From the NCBI GenBank assembly GCA_021798985.1, contig JAJZBI010000018.1, forward strand, positions 1 through 64,000: a DNA stretch of 64,000 bases, given 5' to 3'. Positions within the stretch are counted from its first letter, which is position 1, and each line of letters begins with the position of its first letter. Positions 19,867 to 33,042 of the stretch are shown here, piece by piece. The translations under genes were made by a program, and so were the position numbers. Below the pieces are notes generated by a model that saw only the letters and a program-made list of their open reading frames with translations, did no database searches and was not told the origin of the DNA. Source of the DNA: Actinomycetes bacterium (lineage in GTDB: Bacteria; Actinomycetota; Acidimicrobiia; Acidimicrobiales; Bog-793).

Positions 19867-21851
19867 CGCGACACCAACCCGAGCGCCTCGATCAGGCCAT
19901 CGGCTGCGGCGAGTGGCGCGAGGCACGTGTTGTGGCGACACACATAGGCCTGGCCGGGCTGGCGTCCGGAGAACAGCGGTCCGCCGTCGTCTTCGCCCCA
20001 GGCCAGCACGGCAAGGGGAAGGAAGCGCCCAGCGACCGCGTCGAGCAGCTCACCGCGCCTGCCGGGAAGCACGAGCTCGACCGGGCCCGCCGCGGCGAGC
20101 TCGGCGGCATAGCAAAGGTGCGCCATCGCGAGCGGTCCGGCGCCAAGGCTCGCCCCGGCCGCCGCGATCGTCGCCATCGCCCGCTCGCGCAGTGCCTCGT
20201 CACCACGGCGCGCCCCGAGGCGCAACAGCGCGACGGCGGCCACCGAGCCGGCGGCCGGGGTGACCCCGTCGTAGGTGTCCCGGGGGCGGACGACGAGCTC
20301 CTCGGCGTCGCTGCCGGTCGTGTACCAGCCGCCGTCGGGGGCGCTGAAGCGCTCGACCAGGTCCTGGGCCACCACGGCGGCCTCGGCGGTCCAGCGCGCC
20401 TCGCCCGTCGCCTCGCCAAGACGCGTGAAGAACTCGACGAGCCACGCGTAGTCCGCCGCGACCGCCAGGCCCGACGTGCGGCCGTCACGGTAGCTGCGAT
20501 GCCAGCGTCCCTCGCCGTCGCGCAGCGAGCCCAGGAGGAACTCGGCGAGCGCTCGCGCGGCCGCCAGCCACTCCGGTCGGTCAAGGGCGAGACCGGCCTC
20601 GGCGAGCGTGGCGCCGAACATCGCGTTCCACTCGCAGATCACCTTGTCGTCACGCCCCGGCGGTGGCCGGCGCCGGCGCGCCGCGAGCATCGCCAGCCGG
20701 AGCGCCTCGAGCTCCTCGTCGCGCGCGATCTCGCCGACGGGGCGGTGCAAGACGCTTCGGCCCTCGAAGTTCCCGCCGCGCACGACGCCGTAGGCGCGCG
20801 CCGCGTGCTCGGCGCGCTCGTGGCCGAGCAGCGCGTGCAGCTCGCCGACGGTCCAGGTCGCAAAGCGCCCCTCGCCCTCTTGGCTGTCCGCGTCCTCGGA
20901 GGCAGCCAAGCCCCCACCGGGCGCGCCGAGGTCGGCGAGCACGTAGCCGACGGTCTCCTCGACGACCTGGCGCCAGCGGCGATCTCCGGTCACCTCGTAG
21001 GCGTGCAGGTACAGCCGCGCCAGCATCGCCTGGTCGTAGAGCATCTTCTCAAAGTGCGGCACCTGCCAGGCGGAGTCCACGCTGTAGCGACAAAAGCCGC
21101 CGAGGAGGTGGTCGTAGATGCCGCCCGAGGCCATCTGGGCGAGGGTGTGCTCGACCATCTCGAGCGCCCGACGGTCGCCCGCCGCCCCGGCGCGCAGCAC
21201 GAGCTCGAGCATCGGCACCTGGGGGAACTTCGGGGCGCCGCCGATCCCGCCATGGGCCGGGTCATAGAGGGCCGAGAAGCGCTCGAGCGCGGCGGCCACG
21301 AGCGCCTCGGCCGCGGGCACCTCGGCGAGCGCGCCGGGGCCGGCCAGGCGGTTGGCGACCGCCTGGGTCAGCTCGCTCGCCTGGCCGTCGATCTCCTCGC
21401 GCTGGTTCGCCCAGGCCTGGGCGACGGCGTGCAGGACGGCGCGAAACGAGGGGGCATGCGCGCGGTCGCGTGGCGGGAAGTAGGTGCCGCCGAAGAACGG
21501 GCGCCCGTCGGGGGTGCAAAAGACGCTGAGCGGCCAGCCGCCGCTACCGGTGAGGGCCTGGACGGCCTCGAGGTAGAGCGCGTCGAGATCCGGTCGCTCC
21601 TCCCGGTCGACCTTGACCGCCACGAAGCCCTCGGCCAGCACGGCGGCGATCGCCGGGTCCTCGAAGGACTCGTGCGCCATGACGTGGCACCAGTGGCAGG
21701 CCGAATACCCGATCGACACGAACAGTGGCACGTCGCGGCGCCGCGCCTCGGCCAGTGCCGCTTCGCCCCAGGGGAACCAGTCGACGGGGTTCTCCGCGTG
21801 CTGGCGCAAATACGGGCTGGTCTCATTGGCGAGGCGATTGGGTCGGACCAC
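19863..21851 (-). CDS. Thioredoxin domain-containing protein, DUF255/YyaL (SPATA20-like)
   Basis: '[57 protein letters not shown]' and '[11 protein letters not shown]'. Confidence 0.95.
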   Translation of the reverse strand: MVRPNRLANETSPYLRQHAENPVDWFPWGEAALAEARRRDVPLFVSIGYSACHWCHVMAHESFEDPAIAAVLAEGFVAVKVDREERPDLDALYLEAVQALTGSGGWPLSVFCTPDGRPFFGGTYFPPRDRAHAPSFRAVLHAVAQAWANQREEIDGQASELTQAVANRLAGPGALAEVPAAEALVAAALERFSALYDPAHGGIGGAPKFPQVPMLELVLRAGAAGDRRALEMVEHTLAQMASGGIYDHLLGGFCRYSVDSAWQVPHFEKMLYDQAMLARLYLHAYEVTGDRRWRQVVEETVGYVLADLGAPGGGLAASEDADSQEGEGRFATWTVGELHALLGHERAEHAARAYGVVRGGNFEGRSVLHRPVGEIARDEELEALRLAMLAARRRRPPPGRDDKVICEWNAMFGATLAEAGLALDRPEWLAAARALAEFLLGSLRDGEGRWHRSYRDGRTSGLAVAADYAWLVEFFTRLGEATGEARWTAEAAVVAQDLVERFSAPDGGWYTTGSDAEELVVRPRDTYDGVTPAAGSVAAVALLRLGARRGDEALRERAMATIAAAGASLGAGPLAMAHLCYAAELAAAGPVELVLPGRRGELLDAVAGRFLPLAVLAWGEDDGGPLFSGRQPGQAYVCRHNTCLAPLAAADGLIEALGLVSR

Positions 21852-21993
21852 CTCCTCAACCTATCTGGCCCCCGGGACGGCTCCCTTTCGACACGCGGCC
21901 GCGCGGCAGCAGCGCGGGCTTACCGGCCGGCCCGAGGACCGATCGGGAAGCCCGTGGGCTGGGACTCGCTGATCTACCGTTCCTCCGCCGTGG

Positions 21994-25132
<3,139 letters not shown>

Positions 25133-25339
25133 CTAGCAACCTCCCTGCACCGCGCGCAGCACTTCCACCCGGTCGCCCTCGGCGAGCGCGGTCGCCGCCC
25201 ACTCGGAGCGGGTGAGCACCTCGGCGTTGCGCGCGACGGCTACGCCGCGGACGTCGCCGACGAGCTCGCCGACGAGCTCGCCCACCGTGGTGCCCTCCTT
25301 GAGCTGCTTCTGCTTGCCGTTCACGACTGCGGTGATCAT
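25133..25339 (-). CDS. thiS: Sulfur carrier protein ThiS
   Basis: Short ubiquitin-like ORF ending in GGC inside thi operon: '...GVAVARNAEVLTRSEWAATALAEGDRVEVLRAVQGGC'. Confidence 0.9.
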   Translation of the reverse strand: MITAVVNGKQKQLKEGTTVGELVGELVGDVRGVAVARNAEVLTRSEWAATALAEGDRVEVLRAVQGGC

Positions 25340-26472
25340 CCGAACCTCGCTGGCGTGAACGGGGTGGCCGAGCTCGGGCCTGGTTCGCCGACCAGCGCGG
25401 CGACGACGGCGTCCGCCGTGATCGGCCCAAGAAGGAAGCCGTTGCGGTAGTGGCCCGTCGCGACGATCAGCCGGTCGAGCGCGCTGTGCCCGATGATGGG
25501 CGCGTTGTCTGGCGTGGCGGGCCGCAGCCGCCCCATCACTTCGGCGAGCTCGAGCTCCGATAGCGCCGGCACGACGGCGAGCGCGTCATGGAGGAGGTCG
25601 TGCACCGCCCCCGCCCGGCTCTCGGTGCGGTACCCCCCCTCCTCTGAGGTCGCCCCAACGACGACCTCGCCGTTGCGGCGGGGTACGAGGTACACCAAGC
25701 GGCCCTCGACGTGCGCGCGGGTGACCCGATTGAGGATGGGTGTATCGGGATCGCCCTTCAAGCGGGCGATGTCGCCTCGGACGGGGCGTACCGGCGACCG
25801 GCACGCATCGGGGATGCCGACGATCGGCGAGCCCGTCGCCCCGGTCGCGAGCACGACCTGGTTCGCCTCGACGACCTCACCCGAGGCGGTGACGAGGCGG
25901 TGCGCCCGGCCGTTGTCGCCGGGGTCAAGCTTCGCGACCGCCTCGCGCCGAAGTGACGTCCTCGCCTGGACGACGGCCACGAGCGCCATGACGACCGCCC
26001 GGTTGTCGACCTGGAGATCGGTCGGGACCTCAAAGCCGCCGCGCACGCTCGGGTGCAGCGCCGGCTCCAGCCGGCGGCACGCACGGCTGGTGAGCCATTC
26101 GCTCGACAGTCCGAAACTCCGGGAGCGGTCGAGGATGTCGGCGAGGTGGCGGCGGTCGTCGTCGTCGAAGGCGACCGCGAGCGTGCCCTCTTGGCGCAGG
26201 CCCACCTCGGCTCCTGCATCGGCCTCGAGATCTGCGGCAAAAGCGGGCCAGCGGCGGAGCGAGTCTGTGGCGAGCGGGAGGAGCGCCGACTCTTTGGGGG
26301 TTGCCTCGCTGAGTGGCGCCAGCATCCCCGCTGCTGCCCATGAGGCTCCCATGCCGGGCGCCGGGTCGAGCACGGTGACCTTGAGCCCCCTTCTGGCGCT
26401 TTGCCAGGCGCAGGCGAGGCCGATGATGCCGCCGCCGACGACGGCGACGTCCGCCCGGCACGGCGCGCTCAT
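25336..26472 (-). CDS. thiO: Glycine oxidase
   Basis: FAD-binding 'VAVVGGGIIGLACAWQSARRGLKVTVLDP', 'GHYRNGFLLGPITADAV'. Confidence 0.93.
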   Translation of the reverse strand: MSAPCRADVAVVGGGIIGLACAWQSARRGLKVTVLDPAPGMGASWAAAGMLAPLSEATPKESALLPLATDSLRRWPAFAADLEADAGAEVGLRQEGTLAVAFDDDDRRHLADILDRSRSFGLSSEWLTSRACRRLEPALHPSVRGGFEVPTDLQVDNRAVVMALVAVVQARTSLRREAVAKLDPGDNGRAHRLVTASGEVVEANQVVLATGATGSPIVGIPDACRSPVRPVRGDIARLKGDPDTPILNRVTRAHVEGRLVYLVPRRNGEVVVGATSEEGGYRTESRAGAVHDLLHDALAVVPALSELELAEVMGRLRPATPDNAPIIGHSALDRLIVATGHYRNGFLLGPITADAVVAALVGEPGPSSATPFTPARFG

Positions 26473-27095
26473 CGCCGTTGCCTGGCGAGACGAAGGGCGC
26501 CGGCGAGCTCTGCCGCCGCGGTCTTTGGGTCAGCCGTCCGAGAGACGGCACCGACGACCGCCACGCCGTGGGCGCCCGCCGCGATGAGGGCGGGGACGTC
26601 CTTCGCCTCGATCCCGCCGATCGCCACCACCGGAACCTCGACAGCGACCGCCACGTCGGCGATCCCTTCGAGCCCGATCGCCGGCGGGAGCCCTTGCTTC
26701 GTCGTCGTCTCGAAGCACGGGCCGACACCAAGGTAGGAGGCACCTGCGGCGACCGCCGACCGCGCCGCCTCGGGATCCCGTGCCGTCGCACCCACAAGCA
26801 GGCTGGTGCCGGCAACTCGTCGGACCGCCTCGACGGGCAGATCGGCGTCGCCCACGTGCACGCCCGCCGCTCCGACGGCGATGGCGATGTCGACCCGGTC
26901 GTCGATGACGCAGGCAGCCCCGAAGGCGAGGCACCGGCTCGCCACGGTCGCGGCGAGGTGATAGAGGTCTCGATCCGTCCAGCCCTTGGCCCGGACCTGG
27001 ATCGTGTCAGCGCCCCCTTCGAGCGCCGCCTCGATGGCGGCGAGCGGGTCGCGCCCAGGCGCCGCGTCGGTGATCACATGGAGCTGGCCGACCAC
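26469..27095 (-). CDS. thiE: Thiamine phosphate synthase
   Basis: 'LHVITDAAPGRDPLAAIEAALEGGADTIQVRAKGWTDRDLYHLA', 'YLGVGPCFETTTKQG'; GTG 27095 with AAGGGAG 8 nt upstream preferred over ATG 27119. Confidence 0.9.
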   Translation of the reverse strand: MVGQLHVITDAAPGRDPLAAIEAALEGGADTIQVRAKGWTDRDLYHLAATVASRCLAFGAACVIDDRVDIAIAVGAAGVHVGDADLPVEAVRRVAGTSLLVGATARDPEAARSAVAAGASYLGVGPCFETTTKQGLPPAIGLEGIADVAVAVEVPVVAIGGIEAKDVPALIAAGAHGVAVVGAVSRTADPKTAAAELAGALRLARQRR

Positions 27096-27103
27096 ATCGC
27101 TCA

Positions 27104-27197
27104 CTCCCTTCGCCGGCATGACCCGGATCAGGTTCTGGCGGTCGAGGGCGCTGAGCCCCCCTCTCAGCCCCTCCCGTGGGGCTCCCGCGTTGTCACT
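27104..27197 (-). ncRNA. TPP riboswitch (THI element) upstream of the thi operon
   Basis: Minus strand: CGGGAGCCCCACGGGAGGGGCTGAGAGGGGGGCTCAGCGCCCTCGACCGCCAGAACCTGATCCGGGTCATGCCGGCGAAGGGAG, with conserved GCTGAGA and GAACCTGATCCGGGTCATGCCGGCG. Confidence 0.96.
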
Positions 27198-27472
27198 CGT
27201 GTATAGGACGCCGCCCCGTCCGCCGTCAAGGCGCGGCCCGCTTCAGATGATGTCACGGCGAGTGTCATGAGCGATGGCCGGCGGATCACCCGCTCTGGTG
27301 ACTGGGGCGACGGTGATCGACGCCACGATGGGTGTGGCCGCGCTGGCGTCGTCGAGCACCGAGCGACCACGGCGGCTGGCCCGGACGCGGCGGTATGTGG
27401 ATCGCCGCTGACATCCGGCGGAGATCGCCGAACCAGCGCGCAACGGGCAACGTGGTCAGGGCGCTTCGCGTC

Positions 27473-28609
27473 TCAGCGTGCTCTGGCGGCGAGCTCGCCA
27501 AGGGTGCGCCGGCGGACCTTGCCGATCGCCGTGCGCGGCAGCGCGTCGAGGACGACGAGCTCCTTCGGGGCGCTCACGGGGCCGAGCTCGGCGCGCACGA
27601 GGTCGCGCAGCGCCTCGAGGCGCGGCGGCGCCGCCCCCTTGGCGGGAACGACGAAGGCGACGAGCCGCTCGCCCCACTCGGGGTCAGCCACGCCGGCGAC
27701 GGCGACCTCGCTCACGCCCGGAGCGCCCTCGAGGACCGCCTCGACCGCCACGGGCCAGACCTTCTCGCCGCCGGTCACGATCACCTCGGCGAGGCGCCCG
27801 TGCACGACGAGCCGCCCGTCAGGGGTGAGCTTGCCGCCGTCGCCGGTATGGAAGAAGCCGTCGGAATCGAACGGGACGGTGCCGTCGCGATAGGCGCGTA
27901 GCAGCATCGGCGCGCGCAAACACACCTCGCCGTCGTCGATGCGGACCTCGACGCCTTGGAGCGGGACGCCGTCGTAGACGACGCCGCTGCCGGTCTCGCT
28001 GAGGCCATAGGTCGTGACGACGTTCGGCGGGAGCTCGCCGGGCGGCGCGCTGCCACCGAGCACGATGGTGCGGAAGGCCTCGGCGCGCGACCCGAGCCGG
28101 CGGAGCATCGTCGGGACGAGGGAGATGCGCGTCACGCCCCGCGTTGGGCTGGCGGCGACGCGTTCGACCTCGAAGCGCTCGTGGACCTCGAGGCCCGTGC
28201 CGAGGGCGAGGGCGCGCAGGACGACCGACAGCCCCCCGACATGGGCGAGCGGCAGACAGCAGCACCACGCGTCGTCCTCGGGCGCGATGGCGAGTCGCTC
28301 GCTCGTCGCGAGCGCGGAGGCGGCGACGGCGTCGTGGGTGAGCACGACACCCTTCGGCTCGCCGGTCGTGCCGGAGGTGGCGACGACGACGGCGTCCCCG
28401 GGCTCAACTGGCTCCCCGCCCGAGAGCGCGTGCTCGCCGTCGGTGTCGATGGCGGCTGCCGGACGAAGCGCGCCGAGCAGCCGGGCGCGGGCGGGGCCGG
28501 GCAGGCGCTGGTCGAGTGGCCAGACGGCATCGCCGGCTTCCCAGCACGACACGAGCGCGGTGACGAAGGCCTCGCCGCCGGGCAGGTCGAGGGCGACGAG
28601 CCGGCGCAT
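27473..28609 (-). CDS. menE: o-Succinylbenzoate-CoA ligase (AMP-binding enzyme)
   Basis: 'VVATSGTTGEPKGVVLTHDAV', 'TYGLSETGSG', 'TGDGGKLTPDGRLVVHGRLAEVIVTGGEKVWP', 'LPRTAIGKVRR'; men context. Confidence 0.9.
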   Translation of the reverse strand: MRRLVALDLPGGEAFVTALVSCWEAGDAVWPLDQRLPGPARARLLGALRPAAAIDTDGEHALSGGEPVEPGDAVVVATSGTTGEPKGVVLTHDAVAASALATSERLAIAPEDDAWCCCLPLAHVGGLSVVLRALALGTGLEVHERFEVERVAASPTRGVTRISLVPTMLRRLGSRAEAFRTIVLGGSAPPGELPPNVVTTYGLSETGSGVVYDGVPLQGVEVRIDDGEVCLRAPMLLRAYRDGTVPFDSDGFFHTGDGGKLTPDGRLVVHGRLAEVIVTGGEKVWPVAVEAVLEGAPGVSEVAVAGVADPEWGERLVAFVVPAKGAAPPRLEALRDLVRAELGPVSAPKELVVLDALPRTAIGKVRRRTLGELAARAR

Positions 28610-28772
28610 GGCGGTAGCGTATCGGCCGCCATGAATGCCGAAGAAGCTGCGCTGGCCGCCTGCAAGGCCAGTGGCGAGGACCTCCGCTCGGTCGGACCCG
28701 GCGCCATCGCGCCCGGCTCGCGAGCCGGCCGCCCCTGCGGCGTGCGTCGGCCGTGAGCTCGCCGCGGCGCAC

Positions 28773-29690
28773 ATGAGCGCCACGTCGGCCAGTCCCGCCA
28801 CGCCGTCACGACCCACCGACCGGCTCGGGATGGCCCGCGCGTTCGTCGCGGGTGCCCGCCCGCGCACGCTGCCCGCCGCGGTGGTGCCCGTCGCCGTCGG
28901 GGTGGCCGTTGCCCACGCCGAGGGCCGCGTGATCTGGTGGCGGGCGGTGCTTGCGCTCGTCGTCTCGCTGGCGATGCAGATCGGCACCAACTACGCCAAC
29001 GACTACTCCGACGGCGTGCGCGGGGCCGACGCGGTGCGCGTCGGCCCCCAACGGCTCGTCGGCGGTGGGCTCGCCTCGCCCCGCGCCGTCAAGATGGCGG
29101 CCATGGTGACCTTCGGGATCGGCGCGGTCGCCGGGCTCGCTCTGGCGTTCGCCACCACGCTGTGGCTGGTGGTGATCGGGGCAGCGTGCATCGCGGCGGG
29201 CTGGCTGTACACCGGTGGCCCCAAGCCCTACGGCTACCTCGGCCTCGGCGAGCTCTTCGTCTTCGTCTTCTTCGGCCTGGTCGCCGTCACCGGCACCGCC
29301 TATGTGAGCGCCGGGCACGTCGGCGCGCTCGCCGTGCTGGCGGGCGTCCCCGTGGGCCTGCTCGCGGTGGCGCTGCTCGTCGTGAACAACCTGCGCGACA
29401 TCCCCGGGGACCGGGCGGTGCACAAGCGCACCCTGGCGGTGCTGCTCGGGGACCGGCGTACCCGTGTGCTCTACGGCGCGTGCGTCCTCGGGGCCTTCTG
29501 CGCCCTTGCGGGCGTGGCCCCGACGCGCCCGGCCTGCCTCGTCGCGCTCGTCGCGCTCGTCGTGGCGTTGCGCCCACTGCGCATCGTCGCCGGTGGGGCG
29601 ACCGGCCGGGAGCTGATCGCGGTCCTCGTGGCCACCGGTGCCCTGCAGCTCGCCTTCGGGGCGCTGTTCACCGCCGGGATCGCCTGGTGA
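28773..29690 (+). CDS. menA: 1,4-dihydroxy-2-naphthoate polyprenyltransferase
   Basis: UbiA-family 'QIGTNYANDYSDGVRGAD', 'VNNLRDIPGDRAVHKRTLAVLLGDRRTRVLY'. Confidence 0.93.
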   Translation: MSATSASPATPSRPTDRLGMARAFVAGARPRTLPAAVVPVAVGVAVAHAEGRVIWWRAVLALVVSLAMQIGTNYANDYSDGVRGADAVRVGPQRLVGGGLASPRAVKMAAMVTFGIGAVAGLALAFATTLWLVVIGAACIAAGWLYTGGPKPYGYLGLGELFVFVFFGLVAVTGTAYVSAGHVGALAVLAGVPVGLLAVALLVVNNLRDIPGDRAVHKRTLAVLLGDRRTRVLYGACVLGAFCALAGVAPTRPACLVALVALVVALRPLRIVAGGATGRELIAVLVATGALQLAFGALFTAGIAW

Positions 29691-29695
29691 GCCGG

Positions 29696-30463
29696 TCAGC
29701 GGGCCGGCTCGGCGAGGAACTCGCCGAGCAGGGCACCGAAGCGTTCGGGCGCCTCGAAGCAGGCAGCGTGGCCCGCACCTTGGATGAGCGCGAGGCGGGC
29801 GTTGTCGCCGATGGCCTCGACCATCGCCCGTCCGAGCGCGGCGAAGCGCTCGTCGCGCTCGCCGGCCACGACGAGCACCGGCATCGCAAGCTGGCCGAGC
29901 ACCTCCCAGGAGGGGGGCTGCGTGCCGGTGCCGCAGGTGCGCAGGGACGCCGCCAGGCCGGCGGCGCGGTTGTCGCGGCGCGCCGGGAGGTCGGCCTGTT
30001 CGGGGCTCAGGTGCGCGAAGAGCGGTCCGGCGAGCCAGCGCTCGAGGAACCCCTCCACGCCGGCGTCGCCGCCCGCTTCGAGCTCGCTCGCCAGCGCCTC
30101 GTCGGCCGCTCGTCGCCTCGCCCGCTCGGCGTCATCGCCAAGGCCGGCCGTGGCGCCGACCAGCACGAGGCGCTGGACGAGCGCGGGCGAGGTCAGTGCC
30201 AGCCGGAGGCACGTGCGGCCGCCGAGCGAGTAGCCGACGTAGGTCGCCCGCCCGCCGCGCTCGCCGACGAGGCGGGCCGCCTCGTCGAGGTGGGCGACCG
30301 CGACCTCGCTCGAGCCGCCGTGCCCGGGCAGGTCGATCGCGACGCGGCGGTAGCCGGCGGGCAGGTGCGGCTCGACGCGGCGCCACGAGCGCGCGCTTTG
30401 GGTGAAGCCGTGCACGAGGACGAGCGTCGGCCCGTCGCCCGAGGTGATCGCAGAGAGGCCCAC
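29696..30463 (-). CDS. menH: Alpha/beta hydrolase, probable SHCHC synthase MenH
   Basis: 'LVLVHGFTQSARSW', 'YVGYSLGGRTCLRLAL', 'QGAGHAACFEAPERF'; between menA and menD. Confidence 0.85.
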   Translation of the reverse strand: MGLSAITSGDGPTLVLVHGFTQSARSWRRVEPHLPAGYRRVAIDLPGHGGSSEVAVAHLDEAARLVGERGGRATYVGYSLGGRTCLRLALTSPALVQRLVLVGATAGLGDDAERARRRAADEALASELEAGGDAGVEGFLERWLAGPLFAHLSPEQADLPARRDNRAAGLAASLRTCGTGTQPPSWEVLGQLAMPVLVVAGERDERFAALGRAMVEAIGDNARLALIQGAGHAACFEAPERFGALLGEFLAEPAR

Positions 30464-30468
30464 GCGTC

Positions 30469-32256
30469 GTGACGCTACCGGGCACCTTTGCTGCGACGCT
30501 CGTCGACGAGTGGGTGCGCGCCGGGGTGGAGGCGGCCGTCGTGTCGCCCGGATCCCGCTCCGCGCCGCTCGCTCGCGCCCTGCTCGAGGACGGTCGGATC
30601 CCGCTCACGGTTCGCCTCGATGAGCGCTCGGCGGCCTACTTCGCGCTCGGCCGCGCCCTCGCGTCGGGCCGGCCCGTCGCCGTGGTGACGACGAGCGGCA
30701 CGGCGGCCGCCGAGCTCGCGCCGGCGGTGATCGAGGCAGATCTCGCCGGCGTGCCGCTGATCTGCTGCACCGCGGACCGACCCGAGGAGCTGCACCATGT
30801 CGGCGCGCCGCAGACGATCGAGCAGGCGGGCATCTTCGGCGCCGCGGTGCGCTTCGCCGCCTCGCTGGCCGCGCCCGACGCGGCGGGCCAGCCCGCCTGG
30901 CGCTCGCTGGCCGCGCGCGCCGTGGCCGAGGCGACCGTCGGGCCCCGCGGCCCCGGACCGGTCCACCTCAACCTCGCCTTTCGCGAGCCGCTGATCACCG
31001 AGGTCGGGCCGCTGCCCCCCGGCCGGGGTGCTGGCGCACCCTGGCACCGCCGCATCGGCGGTGCCGGCGCCCCCCTGGCGTGCGTCGACGCACTCGTCGC
31101 CGCCGCCACCCCGGCCCGTCGTGGCGTGATCGTGGCGGGGCGCGGGGCGGCGGGCGCGACGGCCTGGGGCGCCCAAGCGATCCTCGAGCTGTCCGCGGCG
31201 CTCGGCTGGCCGGTGCTCGAGGACGGCCGGGCGTGGCCAAAGGCCCCCGATTCCTCCAGGGCGGTCCGGATCGGCTGTGCCGACCACGTGCTGCGCAGCG
31301 AGCGCGCCCGGCGTGCGCTCGTCCCCGACGTCGTGCTCCGCCTCGGCGGCCCACCGGCGTCCAAGGTCCTTTCGACCTGGCTCGCCGAGCTGGCCGAGCC
31401 GACCACCCAGCTGCTCGTCGACCCCTACGGCCGCTGGGCCGACCCCGAGCGGCGCGCCGAGGTCGTCCTCGCCGCCGATCCCGCGGAGCTGGCCGCGGGC
31501 GCGCTCGGCGAGCTCGAGCACCGGACGCGGGCACCCGAGCTGTGGACGGCGGCGTGGGCGGCCGCTGATCGCGCCGCGCGCGAGGCGATCGGCGCCGTCC
31601 TCGCCAAGGACGCGCACCTGAGCGAGCCGGCGCTCGCCCGGGCGCTGTACGCGGCGCTGCCGCCGGGCTCGGTGATCGTCGCCTCCTCCTCGATGCCGGT
31701 CCGCGACCTCGAGTGGTTCAGCGAGCCGCGCCCCGATGCGCCGGTGGTGCATGCCAACCGCGGCGCGAACGGCATCGACGGGGTCACCTCGACCGTGCTC
31801 GGCGTGGCGTCCGCCCGGCGCTCGGCTGGAGGCCAGACCGTCGGGCTCCTCGGCGACCTCGCCTTCCTCCACGACCTCTCGGGGCTGGTGTGGGGTGCAG
31901 CCGAGCTGCCGCCCGCCGCCCGCCTCCTCGTCGTCGACAACGGCGGCGGCGCGATCTTCTCCTTCTTGCCCTACGCCGGGGCGCTGTCGGGCGAGGTCTT
32001 CGAGCGCGCCTTTGGCACCCCCCAGTCCCACGACGTCGCCGCCGTCGCGACCGGGCTCGGCCACCGCGTCCTCGAGATCTCGAGCACCGCCGAGCTCACC
32101 GCCGCGCTCGCCGAGCCGCCCGATGGGATCGAGGTGCTCGTCGCCCGCAGCGACCGCCAGGCCAACCTCGCCGCGCACGAGCGCCTGGCCGACGCGTGTG
32201 CCCAGGCCGTCGACGCCGCCCTCGGGGGCGGCCCGCTCGGACCGGCGAAGTCCTAG
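30469..32256 (+). CDS. menD: SEPHCHC synthase
   Basis: 'VVSPGSRSAPLARALLEDGRIPLTVRLDERSAAYFALG', 'TSGTAAAELAPAVIEA', TPP-binding C-terminal domain. Confidence 0.95.
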   Translation: MTLPGTFAATLVDEWVRAGVEAAVVSPGSRSAPLARALLEDGRIPLTVRLDERSAAYFALGRALASGRPVAVVTTSGTAAAELAPAVIEADLAGVPLICCTADRPEELHHVGAPQTIEQAGIFGAAVRFAASLAAPDAAGQPAWRSLAARAVAEATVGPRGPGPVHLNLAFREPLITEVGPLPPGRGAGAPWHRRIGGAGAPLACVDALVAAATPARRGVIVAGRGAAGATAWGAQAILELSAALGWPVLEDGRAWPKAPDSSRAVRIGCADHVLRSERARRALVPDVVLRLGGPPASKVLSTWLAELAEPTTQLLVDPYGRWADPERRAEVVLAADPAELAAGALGELEHRTRAPELWTAAWAAADRAAREAIGAVLAKDAHLSEPALARALYAALPPGSVIVASSSMPVRDLEWFSEPRPDAPVVHANRGANGIDGVTSTVLGVASARRSAGGQTVGLLGDLAFLHDLSGLVWGAAELPPAARLLVVDNGGGAIFSFLPYAGALSGEVFERAFGTPQSHDVAAVATGLGHRVLEISSTAELTAALAEPPDGIEVLVARSDRQANLAAHERLADACAQAVDAALGGGPLGPAKS

Positions 32257-32975
32257 AAGCGCCGGGCGTCGCTCGCGGCGTAGCGGGCGACGCCGGAGTC
32301 CACCGCCGCGGTCTGCTCGATCGCCTCCACGGCCTCGGCGAGGCGCGCGGCGGGCAGCGCGCAGGTCATCTCCTCGGGGCGCATGCCGGTGCGCGACCTT
32401 GAAAGCGCGCAACCGACGCTCGCGGCGGGCGTGCCGCGCTCGGCGAGGGCGACGATGTGGCACTGGGGCTTGCCCTGGATCGTCAGCTCGGCCAGCGCGT
32501 CGGACAGGACCATCAGCTGGCGACCGTTCACGCGCAGCAAGACCACGTCCGGCTCGATCCCCGGCGCCAGGTCGCCGAGTGGGCCGTAGCTGATCGCGCC
32601 GGGGCGCACGCTGACGGCGGGGATGGTGCCCACTGCCTCGGGGCTCACCCAGCCGCTCTCCAACAGCGCGGCCACGTCGTCGTTGCCGGCTACGTCCTCG
32701 AGGCTGGCGAGGCCGTGGGTGTAGCGGCCGACGCTGCAGTTGCCGTGGTCAGCGGGGAGCGTCGAGAAGTTGTGATCGGCGCCATGGATCCAGAACACGC
32801 AGCTGGCAGGGACCCGCCCGCGGCGGCCGTCTGGCGCTGGCTCGCTCATCGGCGCGTCGAAGGCGGGGAGGGCGGCCGGCGCCTCGGCACCGAACGCGAT
32901 CGCCACCGGGGCGACGGCGAGGTGGAGCGCCTCGGTGAGGCGCCGCCCCAGCTCCTGCCACGTTGGACTGGTCAT
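32253..32975 (-). CDS. DUF169 family protein
   Basis: 'VAPVAIAFGAEAPAALP', 'SCVFWIHGADHNFSTLPADHGNCSVGRYTHG', 'GKPQCHIVALAERGTPAASVGCALSRSRTGM'; ATG 32975. Confidence 0.8.
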   Translation of the reverse strand: MTSPTWQELGRRLTEALHLAVAPVAIAFGAEAPAALPAFDAPMSEPAPDGRRGRVPASCVFWIHGADHNFSTLPADHGNCSVGRYTHGLASLEDVAGNDDVAALLESGWVSPEAVGTIPAVSVRPGAISYGPLGDLAPGIEPDVVLLRVNGRQLMVLSDALAELTIQGKPQCHIVALAERGTPAASVGCALSRSRTGMRPEEMTCALPAARLAEAVEAIEQTAAVDSGVARYAASDARRF

Positions 32976-33042
32976 CGTTCTCCGATCTCGACTCAGGCGG
33001 TCCGGGCGCGACGCCCGCTCCCCACTATGGCAGGCTGATTCC

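Noticed and set aside
30475-32463. 662-aa minus-strand ORF opposite menD
   Set aside because: Shadow ORF of menD; compositionally biased
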